DNA of 18,363 bases. It comes from JANPII01 sp031424915. Lineage in GTDB: Bacteria; Pseudomonadota; Alphaproteobacteria; Rickettsiales; Midichloriaceae. Positions within the stretch are counted from its first letter, which is position 1. Every line of letters starts with the position of its first letter. The position numbers and the translations under genes are program-made. The notes beneath the pieces are model-generated. The model did not search any database. It worked only from the letters and a program-made list of their open reading frames with translations, and was not told where the DNA came from. Where the stretch lies: contig JANPII010000172.1 of assembly GCA_031424915.1 (NCBI GenBank), positions 1-18,363 of the forward strand. Direction: 5' to 3'. Below are positions 1 to 8,074 of the stretch, in pieces.

Positions 1-1288
<1,288 letters not shown>

Positions 1289-1302
1289 TTGATCTTATTG
1301 AC

Positions 1303-1346
1303 TCTCAGAACGTATGACTCAAAAAAATTTGGTATATACGCTGAGA
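1303..1346 (-). other. Hairpin in the 16S leader
   Basis: In the minus-strand transcript TCTCAG-CGTAT (1346-1336) can pair with ATACG-(TT)-CTGAGA (1315-1303). This gives an 11-bp stem with a 2-nt bulge and a loop of about 20 nt, directly before the mature 16S 5' end. It could serve processing or antitermination of pre-rRNA. No T-run follows, so it is not a terminator. The role is inferred. Confidence 0.35.
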
Positions 1347-1374
1347 AAGTTTTCTCGCGCATCACCGTCTTGCT

Positions 1375-1404
1375 ATATTATTGCGTATTTGCTTGCTATT
1401 TCAA
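1375..1404 (-). promoter_or_regulatory. Probable sigma70 promoter of the 16S rRNA gene
   Basis: On the minus strand TTGAAA (1404-1399) is followed after 18 bp by TAATAT (1380-1375), giving a start near 1368 and an untranslated leader of about 80 nt before the mature 16S 5' end. It is the best -35/-10 pair between eno and 16S. No experimental start is known, so the hexamers are an inference. Confidence 0.5.
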
Positions 1405-1558
1405 AAGAACTAAAGGTCAGTTAAGCTTTTATGCTTCCTGCCTTCGTGGAAAGACTTATAGCCTCTTAGCTGAAATGTGTCAACAGGCTTTTTCATAAAA
1501 TCTTTGCTGCACAGCACACTCAAACAACTCAAGGCCGCAATAGTAGCCTCTTAGAGCC

Positions 1559-2800
1559 CTAAAAAAAATCTTGCTCTAATCGTATCAATTCATTGTATTT
1601 GGCTATACGATCACTACGCGACATTGATCCAGTTTTGATATAGTCCGCTCCCCAAGCAGCTGCTAAGTGGGCAATCGCGGTATCCTCGCTTTCACCAGAA
1701 CGATGTGATACCACCACTTTATAGCCATGTTGCTGCGCCAATTTAACTGCCTGATACGCCTCTGTTAATGTACCAATTTGATTAGGCTTAATTATAATAG
1801 CATTAGCAAGGCCCTTATCTATAGCCTCTTGCAAAATTATAGGATTGGTTACTAACAAGTCATCTCCAATCAACATCACTTTATCTTTCAGCTCTGCTGT
1901 GATTCTTTGCCACCCGAGTATATCATCTTCTGCCAATGGGTCTTCCAATGAAATCAACGGATAGCGTGTTATCAATCCCACATAGAAATTTATCATCTGC
2001 TCTGCTGAATATACTTGAGAATCATAATGGTATACTCCATTTCGAAAAAACTCACTTGCTGCTACATCAAGCGCTAGCGCCACATCCTCACCAGGCTTAT
2101 ATCCAGCCTGTTCTATAGCCTGCATAATATAGTCTAATGCTTGAGTAGTAGCCAAAAATAGGGGGGCGAACCCCCCTTCATCTCCTACATTCGTGCTATG
2201 CCCCGCTCCTTTAAGGATTGCTTTGAGGGTAAAAAACACCTCAGAACTAATCCGTACTTTTTCTGCAAAGCTCATAGCACGCAATGGCACTATCATAAAT
2301 TCCTGGATATCTAAGGCATTATCAGCATGCGCACCACCATTAATAACATTGACCATTGGAGTGGGCATACTTAATTTACTGCTATGCTCAGCAGCTAGCC
2401 ACCGAGCCAGTGGCATATTACTGGCATTCGCACATGCCCGAGCAAACGCAAGTGAGCAAGATACCAGGGCATTGGCTCCTAGCCTGCTTTTGTCAGCCGT
2501 ACCATCTAATAAACACAATGCCTGATCAAACTCTGCCAAAGACACATACGATTTCTTACCTAGTGCCTGCATTATATTTTGGTCTACATTATATACTGCC
2601 TGCCTTACTCCGCGCCCATGGTAGCGAGCTGGATCTTTATCCCTAAGCTCCAATGCTTCGCGCTTGCCAGTGGAAGCACCACTAGGAGCAATTCCGTGTC
2701 CGACATATCCTCCCTCTAGCACTACTCTACTTTCTACCGTTGGATTACCGCGACTATCCAGCACTTCTATTGCTCTTATTTCTTTAACTTTGAACATCAT
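1559..2800 (-). CDS. eno: Enolase (phosphopyruvate hydratase)
   Basis: Interconverts 2-phosphoglycerate and phosphoenolpyruvate (EC 4.2.1.11) in the cytoplasm. The 413-residue protein is slightly shorter than E. coli enolase (432). All recognisable active-site blocks are present in order: SGASTGKREALELRD, INGGAHADNALDIQEF, NVGDEGGFAP, ALDVAASEFF, ISLEDPLAEDD, IGDDLLVTN, IIIKPNQIGT, VVSHRSGESEDT and YIKTGSMSRSDR. The metal ligands (D, E, D) and the catalytic Glu, Lys and His are therefore intact. The start is ATGATG at 2800-2795; the first ATG overlaps the TGA of the upstream gene as ATGA, which suggests translational coupling. The 3' neighbour is the 16S gene, about 270 nt away. In a host-dependent bacterium enolase may work in gluconeogenesis or scavenging rather than full glycolysis; the window cannot decide. 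Confidence 0.98.
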   Translation of the reverse strand: MMFKVKEIRAIEVLDSRGNPTVESRVVLEGGYVGHGIAPSGASTGKREALELRDKDPARYHGRGVRQAVYNVDQNIMQALGKKSYVSLAEFDQALCLLDGTADKSRLGANALVSCSLAFARACANASNMPLARWLAAEHSSKLSMPTPMVNVINGGAHADNALDIQEFMIVPLRAMSFAEKVRISSEVFFTLKAILKGAGHSTNVGDEGGFAPLFLATTQALDYIMQAIEQAGYKPGEDVALALDVAASEFFRNGVYHYDSQVYSAEQMINFYVGLITRYPLISLEDPLAEDDILGWQRITAELKDKVMLIGDDLLVTNPIILQEAIDKGLANAIIIKPNQIGTLTEAYQAVKLAQQHGYKVVVSHRSGESEDTAIAHLAAAWGADYIKTGSMSRSDRIAKYNELIRLEQDFF

Positions 2801-3195
2801 ATGTACGCTATTTTGCTTAGTAGCTTATCAAATGTTTCCCTTAATACAGGAATATATGTTTGGATGTGTTGGAAAATCTGGTCAGCTAGCTTTTCATCAT
2901 ATGTATGCGAAGTTAGATCTCTGTCTTGCAGCATTTTAAGCCATTCTTTTTCATAATCAATTAGATGCCATTTGAAAGCCTCTTGAAGCACATTTTTAGA
3001 ATGTTGCACCCTCCCTTTGCTTTCTAAAATGCCCTTTAGTTGGTTCCAAAATAGCTCTATACTAAATTTGAATCTTTGGATAGTGGCATCAATATTACTT
3101 CTATCCTCTTGATGTGACTTAGCTGCGATTTGTTCTAAGGAAGCTAACACCTTATCTAATTTTGCCAGCCCTATCTCTATTTTATATTCTGTCAT
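2797..3195 (-). CDS. HEPN-type protein of the HI0074 family (nucleotidyltransferase substrate-binding, HepT-like)
   Basis: A 132-residue, all-helical, charged protein that I recognise as the HI0074 / NTase_sub_bind family of HEPN proteins. The stretch around residues 66-100 (VLQEAFKWHLIDYEKEWLKM followed by LQDRDLTSHTYDE) is the family signature. R92 and H97 form the RX4H motif which in HepT toxins is the RNase or substrate site. Family members normally sit beside a small nucleotidyltransferase (MntA/HI0073 type, GSRxRG...DxD) acting as antitoxin or partner. No such gene is visible upstream (3196-3566), and downstream the gene runs straight into eno with a 4-nt ATGA overlap. The start ATG at 3195-3193 has a weak AGGA 10 nt upstream. 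It may be a former toxin kept as an orphan, a partner of a distant nucleotidyltransferase, or a domesticated RNA-binding protein. Family assignment is good; function is open. Confidence 0.85.
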   Translation of the reverse strand: MTEYKIEIGLAKLDKVLASLEQIAAKSHQEDRSNIDATIQRFKFSIELFWNQLKGILESKGRVQHSKNVLQEAFKWHLIDYEKEWLKMLQDRDLTSHTYDEKLADQIFQHIQTYIPVLRETFDKLLSKIAYI

Positions 3196-3566
3196 ATAAC
3201 TTTATTCCTACTAATGCTCATCCATATTCTTATCTATACACTATATCTTGCCTTTATAAGGCAGAATTTCAAGCAATTTATTCTTGTACTCGCAACTTAA
3301 TCACCCACGTTGATACTGCCTTCATTTACTATTTTTACCCTAACAAGCCAGCTTTTTTATAAACCTGCCCTAGCCTGCCAACAAATGCTGCTTGAGGCTC
3401 AGATAGCACGAAATATCCATGTCAACCCTATCAACTCACTATTTTTTATTTTATTTTTTAACTATACACCAAGTAAAGCTGAGAATAGATTAGTTATTGA
3501 AGGCATTGATGGAACGCCACCAATGCTAATTAAATAAGAATAATATTTATGTAATGAGGAATTATC
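3196..3566. other. Gene-poor spacer between divergent genes
   Basis: These 371 nt separate the minus-strand HEPN/eno unit from the plus-strand membrane protein, and should hold both promoters. A short hairpin, TGCCTT-TAT-AAGGCA, lies at 3249-3263. A plus-strand open frame from a TTG at 3310 to 3537 (75 aa) exists, but it is low-complexity and hydrophobic, has no clear ribosome site and matches no family I know. I read it as non-coding or a decayed remnant. All three minus-strand frames are broken by stops, and no nucleotidyltransferase motif was found. Confidence 0.5.
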
Positions 3567-4304
3567 ATGAAAACAGGAAAGAAAATTGCAATCGCAGGAG
3601 CAATACCTGCACTTTTAGGGGCAGGCCTAATTGTGGGTGGCATAAGGACAGCTTTAAGTGCCCCTGCTGTTGGGACTATTTGGCTAACAGCAAGTGATAC
3701 AGTAACTGCTGGTATAACTGCGCACGCGCCAAGTAGCGCCATACCAATGGTTATAGCAGGAACTACATTCTTAGCTTTAGGTATGATACTACTTGTCATA
3801 GGCCAAAAACTAAGCGCCCGTATAGAAGGTGAGGATGCCCTAAAAACGCTCAGTGCTATATCAGCAGCAATCGGTGTTGTAGCTTTAGGTTATGGTGTAG
3901 GCCACTTTTGCATTGCGCCTATGCTGGCATCATACACCACCGGCACAGCTCTGATCCTTGAAGGTGTTAGTAGCTTTGCTCTATCTATTATTGCTCCAAT
4001 AGCGATTTTTGGGGCAACTTGGGCCTTTGGTATTGGAGTAAACCAGAAAGATGGGGACGCGGCAAGTAAATATAAATCTGAAGCTGCAGCTACACTTCCT
4101 ACTGCTGCTATATGCATAGGTTCTGCCTCAGCATTATCAGTTATTGGCGCTCCAATACTCAGCACAGCAATTGGTGCTACTGGAGGCCAAGCCATTGCTA
4201 TTGAATTGATGGCTACAATCTCTATTGCTGCTATTGCGAGTATGGCTGTAAGCTATTTTTGTGCGCAGGAGATTGGACTAATTGAAAGTGGGAAAAACAC
4301 CTAA
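3567..4304 (+). CDS. Hypothetical multi-pass inner-membrane protein
   Basis: A 245-residue protein, very rich in Ala, Ile, Gly and Ser, with about six hydrophobic segments: roughly residues 7-27, 58-79, 94-114, 123-157 (long enough for two passes), 174-203 and 208-232. Short charged loops separate them, such as KLSARIEGEDALK (81-93) and NQKDGDAASKYKSE (159-172). The ATG at 3567 has GAGGA (3556-3560) at 6-nt spacing, so the start is well supported. There is no lipobox, transporter signature or recognisable family. It stands alone between divergent eno and the downstream rsfS run, and a terminator-like structure follows it. It could be a lineage-specific membrane protein of an intracellular bacterium. 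The coding call rests on frame length and ribosome site, not on homology. Confidence 0.75.
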   Translation: MKTGKKIAIAGAIPALLGAGLIVGGIRTALSAPAVGTIWLTASDTVTAGITAHAPSSAIPMVIAGTTFLALGMILLVIGQKLSARIEGEDALKTLSAISAAIGVVALGYGVGHFCIAPMLASYTTGTALILEGVSSFALSIIAPIAIFGATWAFGIGVNQKDGDAASKYKSEAAATLPTAAICIGSASALSVIGAPILSTAIGATGGQAIAIELMATISIAAIASMAVSYFCAQEIGLIESGKNT

Positions 4305-4327
4305 GCACTACTAAACCCTTCTAACGT

Positions 4328-4389
4328 CCCGAATTTTTATTTAGCCACTAAGCTCAAGTAAAGATTCGGGGCTACTTTTTGAGCTTTAC
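4328..4389 (+). terminator. Terminator-like structure with competing stems after the membrane-protein gene
   Basis: CCCGAAT (4328-4334) pairs with ATTCGGG (4364-4370) around a 29-nt loop, followed by GCTACTTTTT (4371-4380), as in a rho-independent terminator. A second inverted repeat, AAGCTCAA (4350-4357) with TTGAGCTT (4379-4386), has one arm inside the first loop and the other over the T-run. The two can only form together as a pseudoknot, or must exclude each other. Confidence 0.5.
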
Positions 4390-4415
4390 TCTAATAGCAT
4401 AACAAAAATCTGCAC

Positions 4416-4445
4416 TTGCGATATTGCTACATTTAGTAGTATCAT
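4416..4445 (+). promoter_or_regulatory. Possible sigma70 promoter of the rsfS-lysA-ccmF unit
   Basis: TTGCGA (4416-4421), an 18-bp spacer and TATCAT (4440-4445) lie 30 nt before the rsfS start, just after the preceding terminator-like structure. The position is right for the first gene of the run; the hexamers are only partly consensus. Confidence 0.4.
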
Positions 4446-4475
4446 GCTTCCATTAGTTCAGATGAGACAGTAGGT

Positions 4476-4844
4476 ATGGAAAAAACTCTCAACATAAAGC
4501 ATAAGCCCAACGCCGAGCAGATGAAAAACATAGTAATTTCGGTGCTTGAAGAAAACAAGGCTGAAGAAATAGTTGACATTGACTTGGCAGGCAAGGCAGA
4601 TTTTGCAGATTATATGGTTGTGACCACTGCTATGTCAGCACGCCATGCCACCTCTTTAGCTGATAAGGTCATGGATAAGCTGAAGGCCGAAGGGGTTGTA
4701 CCACTACATGCAGAAGGTATAACTGATGCGGAATGGGTTTTAATAGACGCCAACGATGTTATAGTCCACATTTTCCTCCCCCATACCCGCCAGCTCTATA
4801 ACTTGGAGGAACTGTGGGGTACTATCCCACCTTCTCGCATATAA
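4476..4844 (+). CDS. rsfS: Ribosomal silencing factor RsfS
   Basis: The RsfS/DUF143/Iojap family binds ribosomal protein L14 (uL14) on the large subunit and blocks joining of the subunits when nutrients are scarce. The 122-residue protein shows the family pattern: ADFADYMVVTTAMSARHATS (residues about 41-60), a helix with DKVMDKLKAEG, then DAEWVLIDANDVIVHIFLP and the C-terminal YNLEELWG. It is a little longer than E. coli RsfS (105 aa) because of its N-terminus. A second in-frame ATG at 4521 is an alternative start. lysA begins only 4 nt after its stop, so the two are cotranscribed. In many bacteria rsfS lies beside nadD or rlmH; neither is present here. Confidence 0.95.
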   Translation: MEKTLNIKHKPNAEQMKNIVISVLEENKAEEIVDIDLAGKADFADYMVVTTAMSARHATSLADKVMDKLKAEGVVPLHAEGITDAEWVLIDANDVIVHIFLPHTRQLYNLEELWGTIPPSRI

Positions 4845-4848
4845 GGGT

Positions 4849-6114
4849 ATGGCATACACAGTGAACACACTTGGAGCTTTTTTCTATAAGGACGGCCACC
4901 TTTATTGTGATGAGGTAAAAATATCCGACCTAAGTAAGCAGGTACCTACCCCCTTTTACTGCTATTCAGTTTCTTATATTGAGCAACAGCTTAGCCAAAT
5001 GCAGCAAGCTTTTGCCGCATATAATATAAAAGCCAATATCTGTTACGCTGTAAAAGCAAACCCTAGCAAGTCCATACTAAAGTTGATGGCACAACATAAC
5101 ATTGGTGCAGATACGGTATCAGGTTATGAAATCAGAAAGAGTCTAGAAGCAGGTGTTAAGCCTGGGTCCATAGTATTTTCAGGCATAGGTAAGCGCTCTG
5201 ATGAACTGGAATATGCTCTGGCAAACGGCATCCGCCAGATCAACGTAGAATCAATAGAAGAACTAGAAGCACTCAACAATATAGCCAAGCAAATGCGCTG
5301 CAAAGCACAGGTAGCCTTGCGCTTTAACCCAATAGTAGCAGCTGGAGCGCACGATAAAATCAGCACCGCTTCACGCCACAGCAAATTTGGCCTTGATTAT
5401 GATGCTATTACCCAGGCAGTCGCAATGTTACCAAGCCTACCCTATATAGAACTGATAGGACTATCGGTACATATTGGTTCTCAAATTACTGAGCTTTCAG
5501 CATTTGCCCAAGCGTTTGCAAGCATGATAGATTTGGCAAATGAGTTAGAGCAGTATCAGCTCAAGTCTTTAGATTTTGGTGGAGGAATTGGCGTGCCACA
5601 TTATATGCAGGATATGCCTAAATTTAGCATGCTAGAATACGCCAAGCTGATTGCTGAAATAACTCAAGGCAAGCCCTGGGAGATTATTATTGAGCCAGGG
5701 CGTTGGCTAGTAGCAGGCAGTGCCGCATTAATTAGCAAAGTAATATATACCAAAAATGAGTTTCTGATTATTGATGCTGGGATGAATGACCTGATGCGCC
5801 CAGCATTATATGATATACAACATCGTATGGTTCCCATTCTCTCATCGCCTGACCAAAGATTATATACTATAGTCGGCCCAGTATGCGAAAGTAGCGACGT
5901 ATTTGGCACCAATGTAGCCTTACCAACTATGCAAGCAGGTGATGGCCTAGCCATATTGGGAGCTGGAGCTTACGGCATGTCTTTAGCTAACAACTATAAT
6001 ATGAGGCCCCGCCCTGCAGAAGTTATGGTACGCAAAAGGCAACATTGCATGGTACGTGGTGCCGAGTCGTATGAGCAAATGCAAGGCGATGAAACTGTGC
6101 CGGAGTGGCTATGA
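4849..6114 (+). CDS. lysA: Diaminopimelate decarboxylase
   Basis: A PLP enzyme (EC 4.1.1.20) converting meso-2,6-diaminopimelate to L-lysine and CO2, the last step of lysine synthesis. It is a fold-type III alanine-racemase-like barrel followed by a beta domain, 421 residues, normal for the family. CYAVKANPS carries the PLP-binding lysine (K69). HIGSQITE, the phosphate-binding loop GGGIG, EPGRWLVAG, the CESSDVFG block with the active-site cysteine, and AGAYGMSLANNYNMRPRPAE follow in order. All key residues are in place. Its stop overlaps the ccmF start as ATGA (6111-6114). A complete lysA suggests the organism still makes diaminopimelate, consistent with some peptidoglycan synthesis and with glmU nearby. 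Confidence 0.97.
   Translation: MAYTVNTLGAFFYKDGHLYCDEVKISDLSKQVPTPFYCYSVSYIEQQLSQMQQAFAAYNIKANICYAVKANPSKSILKLMAQHNIGADTVSGYEIRKSLEAGVKPGSIVFSGIGKRSDELEYALANGIRQINVESIEELEALNNIAKQMRCKAQVALRFNPIVAAGAHDKISTASRHSKFGLDYDAITQAVAMLPSLPYIELIGLSVHIGSQITELSAFAQAFASMIDLANELEQYQLKSLDFGGGIGVPHYMQDMPKFSMLEYAKLIAEITQGKPWEIIIEPGRWLVAGSAALISKVIYTKNEFLIIDAGMNDLMRPALYDIQHRMVPILSSPDQRLYTIVGPVCESSDVFGTNVALPTMQAGDGLAILGAGAYGMSLANNYNMRPRPAEVMVRKRQHCMVRGAESYEQMQGDETVPEWL
6102..6105 (+). promoter_or_regulatory. Ribosome-binding site deciding the ccmF start
   Basis: GGAG at 6102-6105 is 5 nt before the ATG at 6111. The upstream in-frame GTG at 6105 would overlap this site and have no ribosome site of its own, so ATG 6111 is preferred. 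Confidence 0.6.
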
Positions 6115-7994
6115 TTGCAGATTTAGGCAATAGTGCGTTATACCTTGCTTTAGTTTGCGCGATCCTTCTAGTATGGGCAGGATTATATAGCCGCACTACC
6201 CTTGTAATTAAAGCGCTGTGGGCAGCGGAATTCTCACTGATTACCGGCGCTTTGCTCTGCCTCATCTATTGCTACATAGTGTCGGATTTTACAGTACTCA
6301 ATGTAGTCAATAATTCACACACCAGCAAGCCAATGGTATATAAAATCGCTGCTGCTTGGGGCAATCATGAAGGCTCTATGTTACTTTGGATAAGCTCAGT
6401 AGCATTATTTAGCCTAGGATTTGCTTGGTGCAATGATCTAAGAGATAGCCTAGTTCGAGGTACTTTGATATGCCAGGCTATCTTATCATGCTTTTTCTTG
6501 GGTTTTACCATTTTTACTTCCAATCCATTTATGCGCATATTTCCCCCACCCCTTGATGGCTATGGCCTTAATCCCATATTACAAGACATTGGGTTAGCGC
6601 TGCACCCTCCTGTGCTATATCTAGGTTATGTTGGTTTTTCGCTTGCTTATTCTGCAGCCATTGCTGGATTAATTCTTAATCGTATTGACGCAATATGGGC
6701 TAGGATGCTGCGGCCATGGGTTATGTTATCCTGGACTCTGCTTACTGTGGGTATTGGTCTGGGTAGCTGGTGGGCATACCGAGAGCTAGGATGGGGAGGA
6801 TTTTGGTTCTGGGACCCAGTGGAGAATGCCTCTTTAATGCCATGGTTAGTAGGAATCGCCTTGATTCATGCTTTGTTTGAATGTTCACGACGCAATATGT
6901 TTCGTAACTGGTCAGCATTACTAGCAATTTTAGTCTTTGTATTAAGTATAGTAGGCACATTTATTGTTCGCTCTGGGTTAATTACTTCAGTTCACTCTTT
7001 TGTGTTAGACCCACAACGCGGCACTTGGATTTTAGGATTTTTATCCTTATGTGGAGCTTTCGGCTTTTTGTGTTATTTATGGCGTGCTCCACAACTCAGC
7101 GCTTCTGGTGAACAAGATAATCATTGGTGGCGTGAGGCATTACTATGGATGAACAATCTCATTCTAGTAGTTTTAGCATTCATGGTGGTCATAGGCACTC
7201 TCTATCCTACATTACTAGAGTTGATGGGCCATGAACATTTGTCTGTGGGTGCACCATATTATAATACCCTTGGAGGTGCATTGACCTTACCTCTATTGGT
7301 GTTCTGTGCTTTGGGCTCTGCAGATACTAATATGCGCACTGGCATGTTGCTGAAGCAAATATGGCTTAGCCAACGCTATTCTATTGGCTCTGCAGCGCTT
7401 ATAACAGCAATTCTTGCTTGGCAATTACAAATTCAGCAAGCAGTAGTTCTAGCTTTATGTTTTGTAGCATTGTGGCTAGCAATAGTAGTTATACGCATAT
7501 GGGTAATACACCGCCCACGCATAACAAACCCCATATATAGCATGATATTTGCTCACCTAGGAGTGGCATTGACCATTTTTTCTATTTCCATTAATGCCGG
7601 CATATCTCAAAGTGGTGAAAAAGTACTACAGCTAGGTCAGACTACACAATTCCGTGATTTTAACATTACGCTGAGCAATATTTATGTAATGCGAGCTGAC
7701 AACTATATAGCCAAAGCTGCACAGCTTGATATCGATGGTAGCAGCTTCGGTCATATTCGCCTATATCCCGAGCTGCGTATCTATCCAGTAGAGCGCCAGC
7801 AGACTGCAGAAACAGCCATCTTTCATCATCCATTTTATGATCTATATACTGCTTTGACTGATATACAAGCAGACGGAACTACTGTGGTCCGCTTATATTA
7901 TAAACCAATGATGGGATGGCTGTGGCTTGGCTGTTTCCTTATGGCCCTTGGTGCCGCTTACGGTATATGCCTAAGAATTTTGGCGCGACAATAG
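6111..7994 (+). CDS. ccmF: Cytochrome c-type biogenesis protein CcmF (haem lyase subunit)
   Basis: The membrane core of the System I cytochrome c maturation haem lyase, which attaches haem delivered by holo-CcmE to apocytochrome c at the outer face of the inner membrane. About 627 residues from ATG 6111, close to E. coli CcmF (647). The WWD domain (SWWAYRELGWGGFWFWDPVE, then NASLMPWL) is intact. The four haem-related histidines can be recognised in context: LHPPVLYLG, LIHALFE, SVHSFVLDP and AHLGVALTIF. Many hydrophobic segments are present, with a soluble stretch near residues 505-590 before the last helix. The start overlaps the lysA stop by ATGA. No other ccm gene is in the window, which fits the scattered ccm genes of Rickettsiales. 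Eighty nt separate it from glmU. Confidence 0.96.
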   Translation: MIADLGNSALYLALVCAILLVWAGLYSRTTLVIKALWAAEFSLITGALLCLIYCYIVSDFTVLNVVNNSHTSKPMVYKIAAAWGNHEGSMLLWISSVALFSLGFAWCNDLRDSLVRGTLICQAILSCFFLGFTIFTSNPFMRIFPPPLDGYGLNPILQDIGLALHPPVLYLGYVGFSLAYSAAIAGLILNRIDAIWARMLRPWVMLSWTLLTVGIGLGSWWAYRELGWGGFWFWDPVENASLMPWLVGIALIHALFECSRRNMFRNWSALLAILVFVLSIVGTFIVRSGLITSVHSFVLDPQRGTWILGFLSLCGAFGFLCYLWRAPQLSASGEQDNHWWREALLWMNNLILVVLAFMVVIGTLYPTLLELMGHEHLSVGAPYYNTLGGALTLPLLVFCALGSADTNMRTGMLLKQIWLSQRYSIGSAALITAILAWQLQIQQAVVLALCFVALWLAIVVIRIWVIHRPRITNPIYSMIFAHLGVALTIFSISINAGISQSGEKVLQLGQTTQFRDFNITLSNIYVMRADNYIAKAAQLDIDGSSFGHIRLYPELRIYPVERQQTAETAIFHHPFYDLYTALTDIQADGTTVVRLYYKPMMGWLWLGCFLMALGAAYGICLRILARQ

Positions 7995-8074
7995 CCTATC
8001 TATAGAACACTCACTTGAAGTATATGAGCCATAGGTATAAACTACCCTCACAACTTAACTAAAATAGGGCGCAC

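Noticed and set aside
1289..1498. 69-aa plus-strand frame opposite the 16S leader
   Set aside because: It lies across the promoter and leader of the 16S gene, has no ribosome site and no homologue I recognise.
2193..2939. Several plus-strand frames opposite eno and the HEPN gene
   Set aside because: Antisense shadows of a well-supported enolase; composition is not protein-like.
3310..3537. 75-aa plus-strand frame just before the membrane-protein gene
   Set aside because: It starts at TTG with no ribosome site, is hydrophobic and low-complexity, and matches no family. Kept only as a note on the spacer.
3196..3566. Searched for a nucleotidyltransferase partner or remnant for the HEPN gene
   Set aside because: All three minus-strand frames have frequent stops and no GSRxRG or DxD pattern. 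A short readable stretch near 3300-3420 is not family-like.
6105..6110. GTG start two codons upstream for ccmF
   Set aside because: It overlaps the GGAG that serves ATG 6111; the ATGA overlap with lysA is the more usual arrangement.
8015..8041. Possible promoter TTGAAG...TATAAA before glmU
   Set aside because: The spacer is only 15 bp and there is no extended -10, so I do not list it as a feature.
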